In this document: one piece after another, positions 1-6,156 of the stretch
Layout of the letters: each line of letters starts with the position of its first letter
Numbering within the stretch: position 1 is the stretch's first letter
Assembly: GCA_903931645.1 (NCBI GenBank)
Contig: CAIZDF010000199.1
Span: 1-10,118 of the forward strand
Direction: 5' to 3'
Length of the DNA stretch: 10,118 nucleotides
DNA from: an uncultured Tolumonas sp.
GTDB lineage: Bacteria > Pseudomonadota > Gammaproteobacteria > Enterobacterales > Aeromonadaceae
Notes under the pieces: generated by a model
Told to the model about the DNA's origin: nothing
Databases searched by the model: none
Seen by the model: only the letters and a program-made list of their open reading frames with translations
Made by a program: the position numbers and the translations under genes

Positions 1-166
1 TTGAATAAAAAACGCCTTTCGAATGCCGGATCAAGGTTTCCTATAAGATTTGTAGTTGCTATCAAAATCCCTTTAAAGTTTTCCATTTCTTCAAGTATTA
101 TATTCTGCATAGCGTTCATGGCATTCTCTGCTCCCCGTAGTTCGCCGGATTTTCTTTTGATGAGAT
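1..166 (-). pseudogene. AAA+ ATPase fragment (internal part, AT-rich, runs off left edge)
   Basis: Read on the minus strand from about 166 down to 1, one frame stays open and encodes about 55 residues typical of an AAA+ ATPase core. It contains the stretch AENAMNAMQNIILEEMENFK, then the sensor-1 segment GILIATTN, then LDPAFERRFLF with the paired arginines expected at the arginine-finger region. The P-loop and Walker B parts are absent, because they would lie upstream where yadG sequence is found instead. The frame differs by one base from the yadG frame. A chance ATG at 188-186 lies in this frame but inside yadG-derived sequence and has no ribosome binding site. G+C is about 33% over 1-120 by hand count, and codons such as ATA, AGA and AGG are common, unlike the rest of the window. 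This is a 5'-truncated remnant or a foreign gene joined here. Which of the two, and how far it continues, cannot be seen. The family call is fairly sure; the function is unknown. Confidence 0.6.
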
Positions 167-909
167 TTAAATCCCGCCAGCTGAACATTGGCAGCCGGAC
201 GATCTAAATCCAGCAAGAAGGTCTCCACCTGTAATTTACTGAGTAAATTACGCATGCTGGTATTTTCAACGATGAGCCCTTTATCAATGATGCCAATGTT
301 ACGGCACAGCATTTCGGCTTCTTCCAGATAATGGGTAGTCAGAATGATGGTGACGCCTTCGGCATTGAGATTTTGCAGGAACTGCCACATCGAACGGCGG
401 ATCTCGATATCCACACCCGCAGTCGGTTCATCCAGGATCAGTAATTTCGGCTCATGCATCAGTGCACGGGCAATCATCAGACGGCGCTTCATACCGCCCG
501 AGAGCGTACGCGCCTGTTTATCGCGTTTTTCCCACAGATCGAGTTGGGTCAGATATTTCTCGGCCCGTTCTTCGGCTACTTTACGCGGCACGCCATAAAA
601 TCCAGCTTGTTGCACCACGATCTGTTCGACTTTCTCAAACTGACTGAAGTTAAATTCTTGTGGCACTAAACCAATTTGCGCCTTTGCCTGTTCCAGTTGC
701 GTATCAATGTCATAACCAAAGACTTTGACCGACCCCGCGGATTTATTGACGAGTGAGCTAATAATACCAATGGTAGTCGATTTACCGGCGCCATTAGGGC
801 CAAGCAGGGCGTAAAAATCCCCTTCTTCAACCGCGAGATCGATGCCTTTCAGGGCTTCGACGCCGCCCTGATAGGTTTTGCGTAATTGCTGAATATCGAG
901 AGCAAGCAT
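91..909 (-). pseudogene. yadG: YadG-type ABC transporter ATP-binding protein, 3'-truncated
   Basis: This is the cytoplasmic ATPase subunit of an ABC-2 type exporter closely resembling E. coli YadG; its substrate is not established. Numbered from the chosen start, it shows Walker A GPNGAGKST (37-45), the Q-loop glutamine in LVPQE (about 84), signature LSGGM (136-140), Walker B LLILDEP (156-162) and the switch histidine in TTHYLEEAE (193). The match to YadG is continuous to about residue 247 (LAGF). The next 25 residues are unrelated and end at a stop at 91-93, giving 272 residues against roughly 308 for YadG. The lost part is the C-terminal regulatory end. The partner permease yadH, normally just downstream, is not seen. 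I chose ATG 909-907 because the family start is at MLALDIQQL and because a TATAAT box at 967-962 would fall inside a longer reading frame that opens at 1038. An ATG at 927 is also possible. The ATPase core looks intact, so the protein could still be made, but it is probably non-functional without its tail and permease. Confidence 0.8.
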
Positions 910-961
910 AGTGTCAGAGTTCTTCATATTGGAGAGCGGTAATGCACAAGGCAGATAACGG

Positions 962-967
962 ATTATA
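962..967 (-). promoter_or_regulatory. candidate -10 box for yadG
   Basis: On the minus strand a perfect TATAAT hexamer lies about 53 bases upstream of the chosen yadG start. No convincing -35 hexamer is visible at 16-18 bp spacing, so this is a partial promoter call. It argues against the longer N-terminal reading of yadG. Confidence 0.35.
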
Positions 968-1063
968 ACCTGATCTGGATCATTCCGGCTAATAACAAAG
1001 ATGGCATCAAAAGACGCCTTATTGCTTAAGGAATCCACAATTTTTGTTAGATTGATCGCATTT

Positions 1064-1079
1064 GCTAAACCGTTTTAGC
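1064..1079. promoter_or_regulatory. scr operator 1 (LacI-family palindrome)
   Basis: GCTAAACCGTTTTAGC is an imperfect palindrome (14 of 16 positions symmetric) with a central CG, the pattern bound by LacI/GalR-family regulators. An identical copy lies 31 bp downstream; the shared repeat extends to 18 bases, 1061-1078 and 1092-1109. The gene for a LacI-family regulator is the last gene of the adjacent operon, so ScrR is the likely ligand. That assignment is inference. Confidence 0.7.
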
Positions 1080-1087
1080 TTGTTTAG

Positions 1088-1115
1088 TTGTTTTGCTAAA
1101 CCGTTTTAGTAAACT
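1088..1115 (+). promoter_or_regulatory. candidate scrA promoter overlapping operator 2
   Basis: TTGTTT (1088-1093) and TAAACT (1110-1115) are separated by 16 bp and bracket operator 2. The hexamers match the sigma-70 consensus at 3/6 and 4/6 positions, so the call rests mostly on the operator placement. An alternative -10 is TATACT at 1143-1148 (5/6), but it has no good -35 and would leave both operators upstream of the promoter. Either choice gives a leader of roughly 270-300 bases before scrA. Confidence 0.35.
1095..1110. promoter_or_regulatory. scr operator 2 (LacI-family palindrome)
   Basis: This is a second copy of GCTAAACCGTTTTAG; only the last base of the 16-mer differs from operator 1. 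The centre-to-centre distance to operator 1 is 31 bp, about three helical turns, so two repressor dimers would lie on the same DNA face. It falls between a weak -35-like TTGTTT and a -10-like TAAACT, a position that would block RNA polymerase. Confidence 0.7.
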
Positions 1116-1149
1116 AATTACAGAACAGTAAAACACTATTTGTATACTG

Positions 1150-1423
1150 TAAAAGAAAATGAAATTTCGTTGAGATAAAAGCCTAAACGCACTCAGCGGA
1201 TAAATAACTGATAAGGCATAACCGCACGATATGCTGCAAAACAGCATGACGTAACGGTAGTGATAAATGATGAGAGAGTGTGCGTCCCAGTCTGGTTCAC
1301 CCCAAGTAAAGCAGACCGGGCAGCACGTACAACCCACGCTGTTGTGAAACAGCATCGGTTGATGAGATCACGGCTTGAGCCCCCGCTATCTCATTTAACC
1401 GGTTACATCCAAAGAGGAAAATC
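1150..1423 (+). promoter_or_regulatory. long structured leader of the scr operon
   Basis: This gene-free stretch can form several stem-loops in the plus-strand transcript. ATGCTG/CAGCAT closes a 5-base loop at 1231-1247. CCCAGTCTG/CAGACCGGG at 1286-1320 has one A-C mismatch and a 17-base loop. GCTGTT/AACAGC closes a GTGA tetraloop of GNRA type at 1338-1353. TGAGAT/ATCTCA at 1363-1393 encloses a GGC/GCC stem with a TTGA loop. The last one ends about 20 bases before the ribosome binding site AGAGG (1413-1417). I do not recognise a riboswitch family, and there is no BglG-type antiterminator sequence or T-run terminator. The structures are seen in the sequence; a regulatory role is inference. Confidence 0.4.
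1396..1405. promoter_or_regulatory. perfect palindrome TAACCGGTTA before scrA
   Basis: This 10-bp perfect palindrome with a central CG lies 18 bases upstream of the scrA start. Its core AACCGGTT resembles the centre of the two upstream operators (TAAACCGTTTTA), and both are centred on a CG step. It could be a weak downstream auxiliary operator allowing looping over about 300 bp, or it could be chance. Confidence 0.25.
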
Positions 1424-2794
1424 ATGAATGTAACTTCTGTAGCAAATGAACTGATCCCACTTGTGGGCGGTAAAGAGAATATCGTCAGTGCAGCCCATTG
1501 CGCAACCCGTTTGCGTTTGGTTTTGCAGGATGATAACAAAATTAATAAAAGCGCCATCGAACAAGTGGATGGAGTAAAAGGTTGTTTTAGTAATGCGGGG
1601 CAGATCCAGATCATTTTTGGTACTGGCATTGTCAATAAAGTTTACGCGGCGTTTACCGCTGTGGCAGGTATCAACCAAGCCAGTGAAAGCGAAGTTAAAA
1701 AGCTGGCGACACAAAAACTGAATATCGTGCAGCGAGCTGCCCGTACCCTGTCTAACATCTTTGTACCTATCATTCCTGCCATCGTGGCATCAGGTTTGTT
1801 GATGGGTACCTTGGGTCTGGTGCGTACTTACGGCTGGGCAAACCCAGACAGCGCGATTTTCATCATGCTGGATATGTTCAGCTCTGCGGCATTTATCATT
1901 CTGCCAGTGCTGATCGGTTTCACTGCCGCACGTGAATTTGGTGGTAACCCTTATCTGGGCGCAACACTGGGCGGGATCTTAACTCATCCGGCACTGACGA
2001 ATGCCTGGACTGTCGGCTCAGGCTTCAAAACCATGAGTTTCATGGGCATGGACGTTGCGATGATCGGTTATCAGGGCACGGTTTTCCCGGTCTTGATCGC
2101 GGTCTGGTTCATGAGCCATCTGGAAAAACAACTGCGTCGCGTGATCCCAGATGCATTGGATATCATCCTGACGCCGTTCCTGACTGTCGTGATCACCGGT
2201 TTTGTTTCGCTGCTGTTCATCGGCCCGGCAGGTCGTGGTTTAGGTCATGGTATTACTTATGTACTGACCACACTGTATGAACACGCAGGCTGGATCGCTG
2301 GTTTTTTGTTTGGTGGTACTTACTCAGCCATCGTTATCACCGGTATTCACCACAGCTTCCATGCCATTGAATTGGGTCTGTTGGCCGATAAGAGTGTGGG
2401 TGTAAACTTCCTGCTGCCAATCTGGGCAATGGCGAACGTGGCGCAAGGTGGTGCTTGTCTGGCGGTATATTTCAAAACCAAAGATGCCCGTATCAAATCA
2501 ATTGCTATCCCAGCCGGTATCTCTTGTCTGTTGGGTATCACTGAAGCGGCCATCTTCGGTATTAACCTGCGCTTTGTGAAGCCATTCCTGGCCGCACTAG
2601 CAGGTGGTGCACTGGGTGGTGCTTGGGTAGTTGCCAGCAAAGTCGGTATGACCGCAGTAGGCTTGACCGGTATCCCAGGTATCGCGATTGTACAATCCAG
2701 CTCTGTTCTGAACTATATGATTGGTATGGTTATCGCTTTCGGTGCCGCCTTCGCTATCGCCACTGTATTGCGTTACAACACGGACGCTGAATAA
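1424..2794 (+). CDS. scrA: PTS sucrose-specific enzyme IIBC (ScrA)
   Basis: This inner-membrane sucrose permease and phosphotransferase takes up sucrose and releases sucrose-6-phosphate in the cytoplasm. The 456-residue length equals that of classical enteric ScrA. The N-terminal IIB domain (about 1-80) has the phosphorylation cysteine Cys26 in AAHCATRLRL. After a linker, the IIC domain (about 105-450) forms many hydrophobic segments and carries the conserved stretches ITGIHHSFHAIE (306-317) and GITEAAIFGINLRF (371-384), as in the glucose/sucrose/trehalose family. There is no IIA domain, so phosphate should come from a separate EIIA-Glc. The start has a good ribosome binding site, AGAGG at 1413-1417. 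The stop TAA shares its last base with the ATG of scrB (TAATG), which implies translational coupling. Expression is probably controlled by ScrR at the upstream palindromes. Trehalose or another beta-fructoside is a less likely substrate, given the scrB and scrR neighbours. Confidence 0.93.
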   Translation: MNVTSVANELIPLVGGKENIVSAAHCATRLRLVLQDDNKINKSAIEQVDGVKGCFSNAGQIQIIFGTGIVNKVYAAFTAVAGINQASESEVKKLATQKLNIVQRAARTLSNIFVPIIPAIVASGLLMGTLGLVRTYGWANPDSAIFIMLDMFSSAAFIILPVLIGFTAAREFGGNPYLGATLGGILTHPALTNAWTVGSGFKTMSFMGMDVAMIGYQGTVFPVLIAVWFMSHLEKQLRRVIPDALDIILTPFLTVVITGFVSLLFIGPAGRGLGHGITYVLTTLYEHAGWIAGFLFGGTYSAIVITGIHHSFHAIELGLLADKSVGVNFLLPIWAMANVAQGGACLAVYFKTKDARIKSIAIPAGISCLLGITEAAIFGINLRFVKPFLAALAGGALGGAWVVASKVGMTAVGLTGIPGIAIVQSSSVLNYMIGMVIAFGAAFAIATVLRYNTDAE

Positions 2795-4209
2795 TGTCTG
2801 AAGTTTCTTTACTGAAACAACTCGCCCGGTCGTTAATGACCGGGCAACTTATTGCCGCCAGTGACCCGCATCGTTTGCACTGGCATCTGGCACCGACAGT
2901 GGGCCTGCTGAATGATCCAAACGGTTTTATTCAAGCCCATGATCGTTACCACCTGTTCTATCAATGGAACCCCCTCGCTTGCCGCCATGGCGCTAAATGG
3001 TGGGGCCATTGGAGTTCTGTTGATTTGGTACATTGGCGTCATGAACCTGTCGCACTGCTGCCAACGGAAGAGTATGAGATCAGCGGTTGTTATTCCGGCT
3101 CAGCCGTATTAAATAATGACAAAATCACGCTGCTCTACACCGGTAATGTCAAATATGCCGACGGCTCCCGAACCGCTTATCAGTGTCTGGCAGAAGAACT
3201 GCCTGATGGTACCTACCAGAAATTAGGGCCAGTGATTCCGCTGCCAGAAGGTTATACCGGCCATGTACGTGACCCCAAAGTGTGGCAACACGATGGCTTG
3301 TGGTACATGGTGTTAGCGGCACAAACGCCAGAGATCAAAGGTAAGGTACTGTTTTATCGCAGCAGTGACCTGCAACAGTGGCAATTAATCAGTGAAATTG
3401 CCGGCACCCATCTTAATGGCCTAAAAGAATTTGGTTATATGTGGGAATGCCCGGATCTGTTTCATCTGCATGGCCACGATATATTGCTCTGTTGCCCGCA
3501 AGGTTTGGCAGCAGAACAATACAGTTATCTGAATTTGTATCAATGCGGCTATTTCGTCGGTGAACTCGATTACCAGCAAGGTAAATTCCCACATGGTGAA
3601 TTTCATGAGCTGGATCTGGGCTTTGAGTTTTATGCACCACAAACCACCGGGACTGCCGATGGCCGTCGTTTGATGTTTGGCTGGTTAGGCATGCCCGACG
3701 ATAATGAGTTGGCACAACCGACAGTGAAATCTGGTTGGGTTGATTGTATGACCTGCCCGCGCGAACTGTTCTTCCGTGATGGTCAGTTATATCAACAACC
3801 AGCCAAAGAATTGCAACAGCTGCGACAAGGTTCAGGTGCAACATGGCAAGGCATTGCCAGTGAAGCGCCGTTATTTGATGGTGTTTCTGCCGAATTATTG
3901 CTGAATGTTGACGGGCCATTCTCATTATCGTTACGTGATAATGCCAGCCTGAACTGGGATGGCGAATGTCTGGTGCTGACCCGCTTGAATTGGCGCACGC
4001 AAGAGACAGAATCGCGGTATTGGTTTGGCAAATTACAATCATTGCAGTTATTGCTCGATAGCTCGTCATTAGAGTTATTTATCAATAATGGCGAAGCCTG
4101 CATGACCGCGCGTTATTTCCCGGATCCAACCCAAAAAAGTTTACGCTTTGACGGGCCCGGCGCACTCTCAATTCATCACTGGTTGTTGTCGGCATGCGTG
4201 ATAGAATAA
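2794..4209 (+). CDS. scrB: sucrose-6-phosphate hydrolase (ScrB, GH32 invertase)
   Basis: This cytoplasmic glycoside hydrolase of family 32 splits sucrose-6-phosphate into glucose-6-phosphate and fructose, the step after ScrA transport. The three family motifs are present: LNDPNG with nucleophile Asp41, RDPK with Asp160 as transition-state stabiliser, and ECPD with acid/base Glu218. These lie in the five-bladed propeller (about 28-330), followed by the C-terminal beta-sandwich. The length of 471 residues is normal. There is no signal peptide, which fits a phosphorylated intracellular substrate. The start overlaps the scrA stop by one base. An 8-bp GC-rich inverted repeat lies 31-52 bases into the gene (2824-2845). 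The stop at 4207-4209 lies 26 bases before the preferred scrR start. Confidence 0.93.
   Translation: MSEVSLLKQLARSLMTGQLIAASDPHRLHWHLAPTVGLLNDPNGFIQAHDRYHLFYQWNPLACRHGAKWWGHWSSVDLVHWRHEPVALLPTEEYEISGCYSGSAVLNNDKITLLYTGNVKYADGSRTAYQCLAEELPDGTYQKLGPVIPLPEGYTGHVRDPKVWQHDGLWYMVLAAQTPEIKGKVLFYRSSDLQQWQLISEIAGTHLNGLKEFGYMWECPDLFHLHGHDILLCCPQGLAAEQYSYLNLYQCGYFVGELDYQQGKFPHGEFHELDLGFEFYAPQTTGTADGRRLMFGWLGMPDDNELAQPTVKSGWVDCMTCPRELFFRDGQLYQQPAKELQQLRQGSGATWQGIASEAPLFDGVSAELLLNVDGPFSLSLRDNASLNWDGECLVLTRLNWRTQETESRYWFGKLQSLQLLLDSSSLELFINNGEACMTARYFPDPTQKSLRFDGPGALSIHHWLLSACVIE
2824..2845 (+). repeat. GC-rich hairpin inside the start of scrB
   Basis: GCCCGGTC (2824-2831) and GACCGGGC (2838-2845) are perfect inverted copies around the loop GTTAAT. 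No T-run follows, so this is not an intrinsic terminator. It lies just downstream of the scrA/scrB overlap and could modulate ribosome entry or mRNA processing at the joint; that role is inference. Confidence 0.5.
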
Positions 4210-4235
4210 AAAAGCTACCCGCTATCGGATCTGAC

Positions 4236-5294
4236 GTGAAACAACCAAACCGTATTACTATCAGTAACATCGCAGAACTAGCGGGCGTCTCTAAGGCGAC
4301 CGCCAGTCTGGTATTGAATGGTAAAGGCGATGAATATCGGGTATCGGAAGATACCCAGCAACGCATACTCGCGATTGCTGAAGAACATCGCTATCAACCC
4401 AGTTTTCATGCCCGCGCGTTACGCTCGTCACGCAGCCACACGATTGGTTTGGTGCTCCCTTTCCTAACGCAGTTTACTAATGCTAGTCTGGCTAAAGAGC
4501 TGGAATCGCTGTTTCGGAATGCCGGTATTCAGATCATCATCGCCTGTTCAGACGAAGATCCGGAGCAAGAGCGTGTCGTTGTTAACAATCTGCTGCAACG
4601 TCAGGTTGATGGTTTAATTGTTATCTCTAGCAATACCAGCGATGAAGCGTATAGCAAGATCCACAGTTATGTTCCGGTCGTACAACTCGGTCGTCAGATT
4701 GGTGACTCCAACTTACCGCTGATCATGACCGATGCGACCACCGCCACAGCTAATCTAATACAGGTATTGGGCACTCAATCACCAGAGGAAGTGTACTACT
4801 TTGGTGGCGAACCAAGCCTGACACCGAGCAAACAACGGCTGACCGGCTATAAACAGGGTTTGCAACATGCGCAAGTAATTGTGCGCCCGGAATGGATACA
4901 TCAGCGCAATTATCTCTCCTATTCCGGTTATGACATGATGGAAGAGGTCTGTAATGAGTTAGGGCGCCCACCCAAAGCGTTGTTCACCGCGTCATTCTCG
5001 CTGTTGGAAGGTGTGCTGCAATATCTGAATCAAAATCCGGAAATGCAGCAGGGCTTACATCTGGCCAGCTTTGATGATCACGAACTGCTGGACTTTATGC
5101 CGCTACAGATCGATAGCATCGCACAAGATTACACGGCTCTTGCCTTCAATGCCTTCACCATGCTGATGGCCTTGATGGAAGACAAACCACTGACATTGCC
5201 CGTAACCCAAACCATTCCGGCCCGTATTCGCTGGCGAAACCCTGAATCACGTCGGTTAAGCAAACTGATGGCTGCCAATTTTCTGCGTAAATAA
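4236..5294 (+). CDS. scrR: LacI-family sucrose operon repressor (ScrR)
   Basis: This DNA-binding repressor of the LacI/GalR family resembles ScrR of enteric scr operons and the fructose repressor Cra. The helix-turn-helix is ITISNIAELAGVSKATASLVLNG near the N-terminus, followed by a hinge segment (FHARALRSSRSHTIGLVLP) and a periplasmic-binding-protein-like sensor domain. The sensor domain includes LLQRQVDGLIVISS, ALFTASFSLLEGV and the FDDHELLDFMPL stretch shared with Cra. The effector is probably fructose or fructose-1-phosphate, by family analogy. I prefer the GTG start at 4236 (352 residues), because the protein then begins MKQPNRITISNIAEL as relatives do and a GGA lies 6 bases upstream. 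An in-frame ATG at 4194 would add 14 residues and overlap scrB by 16 bases, but it lacks a ribosome binding site. The gene is last in the operon, so it is probably autoregulated. Confidence 0.9.
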   Translation: MKQPNRITISNIAELAGVSKATASLVLNGKGDEYRVSEDTQQRILAIAEEHRYQPSFHARALRSSRSHTIGLVLPFLTQFTNASLAKELESLFRNAGIQIIIACSDEDPEQERVVVNNLLQRQVDGLIVISSNTSDEAYSKIHSYVPVVQLGRQIGDSNLPLIMTDATTATANLIQVLGTQSPEEVYYFGGEPSLTPSKQRLTGYKQGLQHAQVIVRPEWIHQRNYLSYSGYDMMEEVCNELGRPPKALFTASFSLLEGVLQYLNQNPEMQQGLHLASFDDHELLDFMPLQIDSIAQDYTALAFNAFTMLMALMEDKPLTLPVTQTIPARIRWRNPESRRLSKLMAANFLRK

Positions 5295-5317
5295 AAAGCC
5301 ACCGAGCAGGTGGCTTT
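5295..5317. terminator. bidirectional terminator between scrR and hpt
   Basis: AAAGCCACC and GGTGGCTTT form a perfect 9-bp stem around GAGCA, directly after the scrR stop. In the plus direction the T-run is only three bases. In the minus direction, downstream of hpt, the stem is followed by TTTTTATTT, a stronger terminator. Confidence 0.8.
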
Positions 5318-5357
5318 GATGTCTGTCATTCCGCTAATTACTTAACCAAGCAATGGT

Positions 5358-5891
5358 TTATTCCTGCGGGATCACTTTGCCGATAAAACGCAGATTGCGA
5401 TATAACTGCGCATAATCAATACCGTAACCCACCACAAACTCATCAGGAATGGTAAAACCGGTCCATTCGACTGGCACTTGCACTTCACGACGCGCCGGTT
5501 TATTCAGCAGCGTACAAATCGCCAGTGATTTGGGCTCCCGCAAACCGATGATGTCGCGGATTTTGCTTAAAGTAAAACCGCTGTCGATGATGTCTTCCAC
5601 AATCAATACATCTTTGCCTTTGATCTCATCATCCAGATCTTTCAGAACGCGTACTTCACGAGAGGTTGTCGTGCTGTTGCCGTAACTGGATGCGGTCATG
5701 AAATCGAGGCTCACCGGCAGATCAATATGACGGCTCAGATCAGCCAAAAACAAACAAGAACCGCGCAATAAGCCAACCAGAACCAGCTCAGAGGTTCCCT
5801 GATAATGTGCGGTGATCTGACGCCCCAGTTCAGCCACTTTAGCCTGAACATCCTCTTCCGAGATCATCACATCAATTTTGTGTTTCATCAT
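5358..5891 (-). CDS. hpt: hypoxanthine phosphoribosyltransferase
   Basis: This cytoplasmic purine-salvage enzyme converts hypoxanthine (and guanine less well) plus PRPP into IMP or GMP. At 177 residues it aligns along its whole length with E. coli Hpt. It has the flexible-loop segment [13 protein letters not shown] (65-77), the PRPP-binding motif [14 protein letters not shown] (95-108) and the C-terminal [16 protein letters not shown] (152-167). Two adjacent ATG codons (5891-5889 and 5888-5886) begin the gene. The second matches the E. coli start, MKH, and the first cannot be excluded. Neither has a clear Shine-Dalgarno; AGGT lies about 15 bases upstream. It is a single-gene unit, divergent from the chemoreceptor gene and convergent with scrR. 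I infer it is housekeeping and unrelated to the sucrose genes. Confidence 0.95.
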   Translation of the reverse strand: MMKHKIDVMISEEDVQAKVAELGRQITAHYQGTSELVLVGLLRGSCLFLADLSRHIDLPVSLDFMTASSYGNSTTTSREVRVLKDLDDEIKGKDVLIVEDIIDSGFTLSKIRDIIGLREPKSLAICTLLNKPARREVQVPVEWTGFTIPDEFVVGYGIDYAQLYRNLRFIGKVIPQE

Positions 5892-5963
5892 AACAACTAT
5901 CTACCTGTCTGAATTTGGCGGCGGGTGAGCCCGCATCTTAAAAAGAAAATGTGGTAATAGCGC

Positions 5964-5969
5964 ATTATA
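5964..5969 (-). promoter_or_regulatory. candidate -10 box for hpt
   Basis: On the minus strand a perfect TATAAT lies about 73 bases upstream of the hpt start; the -35 region is poor. The resulting leader contains a short hairpin, GCGGG/CCCGC with a 4-base loop (5921-5934). The rest of the 265-bp intergenic region (5892-6156) is AT-rich on the right. A weak TATAAC at 6078-6083 could serve the chemoreceptor gene. I see no FliA-type flagellar promoter there. Confidence 0.45.
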
Positions 5970-6156
5970 GCCTGTTTATAGTCGGGAAATCGTCTCTATA
6001 GCAGGATCATTTATTACTTTTGATTATTCCGAGCAAAAGCACATCTGTGTCGCCAGAACTGTTCTATAAATAATGGGTATAACAATAATTACTTATATAC
6101 ATATTCAGTTAGCCGCAAAGAGCACCAACGCTGAATCGATTAATTAGGACGCGCCT

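Noticed and set aside
1..207. Plus-strand open frame of 68 codons at the left edge
   Set aside because: It is the complement of the AAA+ fragment and the yadG end, and its translation has no recognisable features.
910..1038. Possible 43-residue N-terminal extension of yadG
   Set aside because: It has no counterpart in YadG, contains a perfect TATAAT box and has no ribosome binding site at its start.
1231..1254. Seven-codon frame that could be a leader peptide
   Set aside because: It coincides with a simple inverted repeat, has no ribosome binding site and no run of regulatory codons.
1267..1347. Possible 26-codon upstream reading frame in the scr leader
   Set aside because: It starts ATGATG but lacks a Shine-Dalgarno sequence, and its stop lies in a stem-loop. 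Nothing shows it is translated.
1065..1355. Open frame of 96 codons on the minus strand opposite the scr leader
   Set aside because: It overlaps the operators and leader stems, has no visible ribosome binding site, and its composition resembles translated noncoding DNA.
1343..1372. CRP-like half sites (TGTGA and TCACG)
   Set aside because: The halves are not at the required 6-bp spacing, so no credible CRP site is formed.
3413..4069. Open frame of 218 codons antisense to scrB
   Set aside because: It lies wholly inside a gene with intact GH32 motifs, has no ribosome binding site, and its histidine- and threonine-rich translation looks like no known family.
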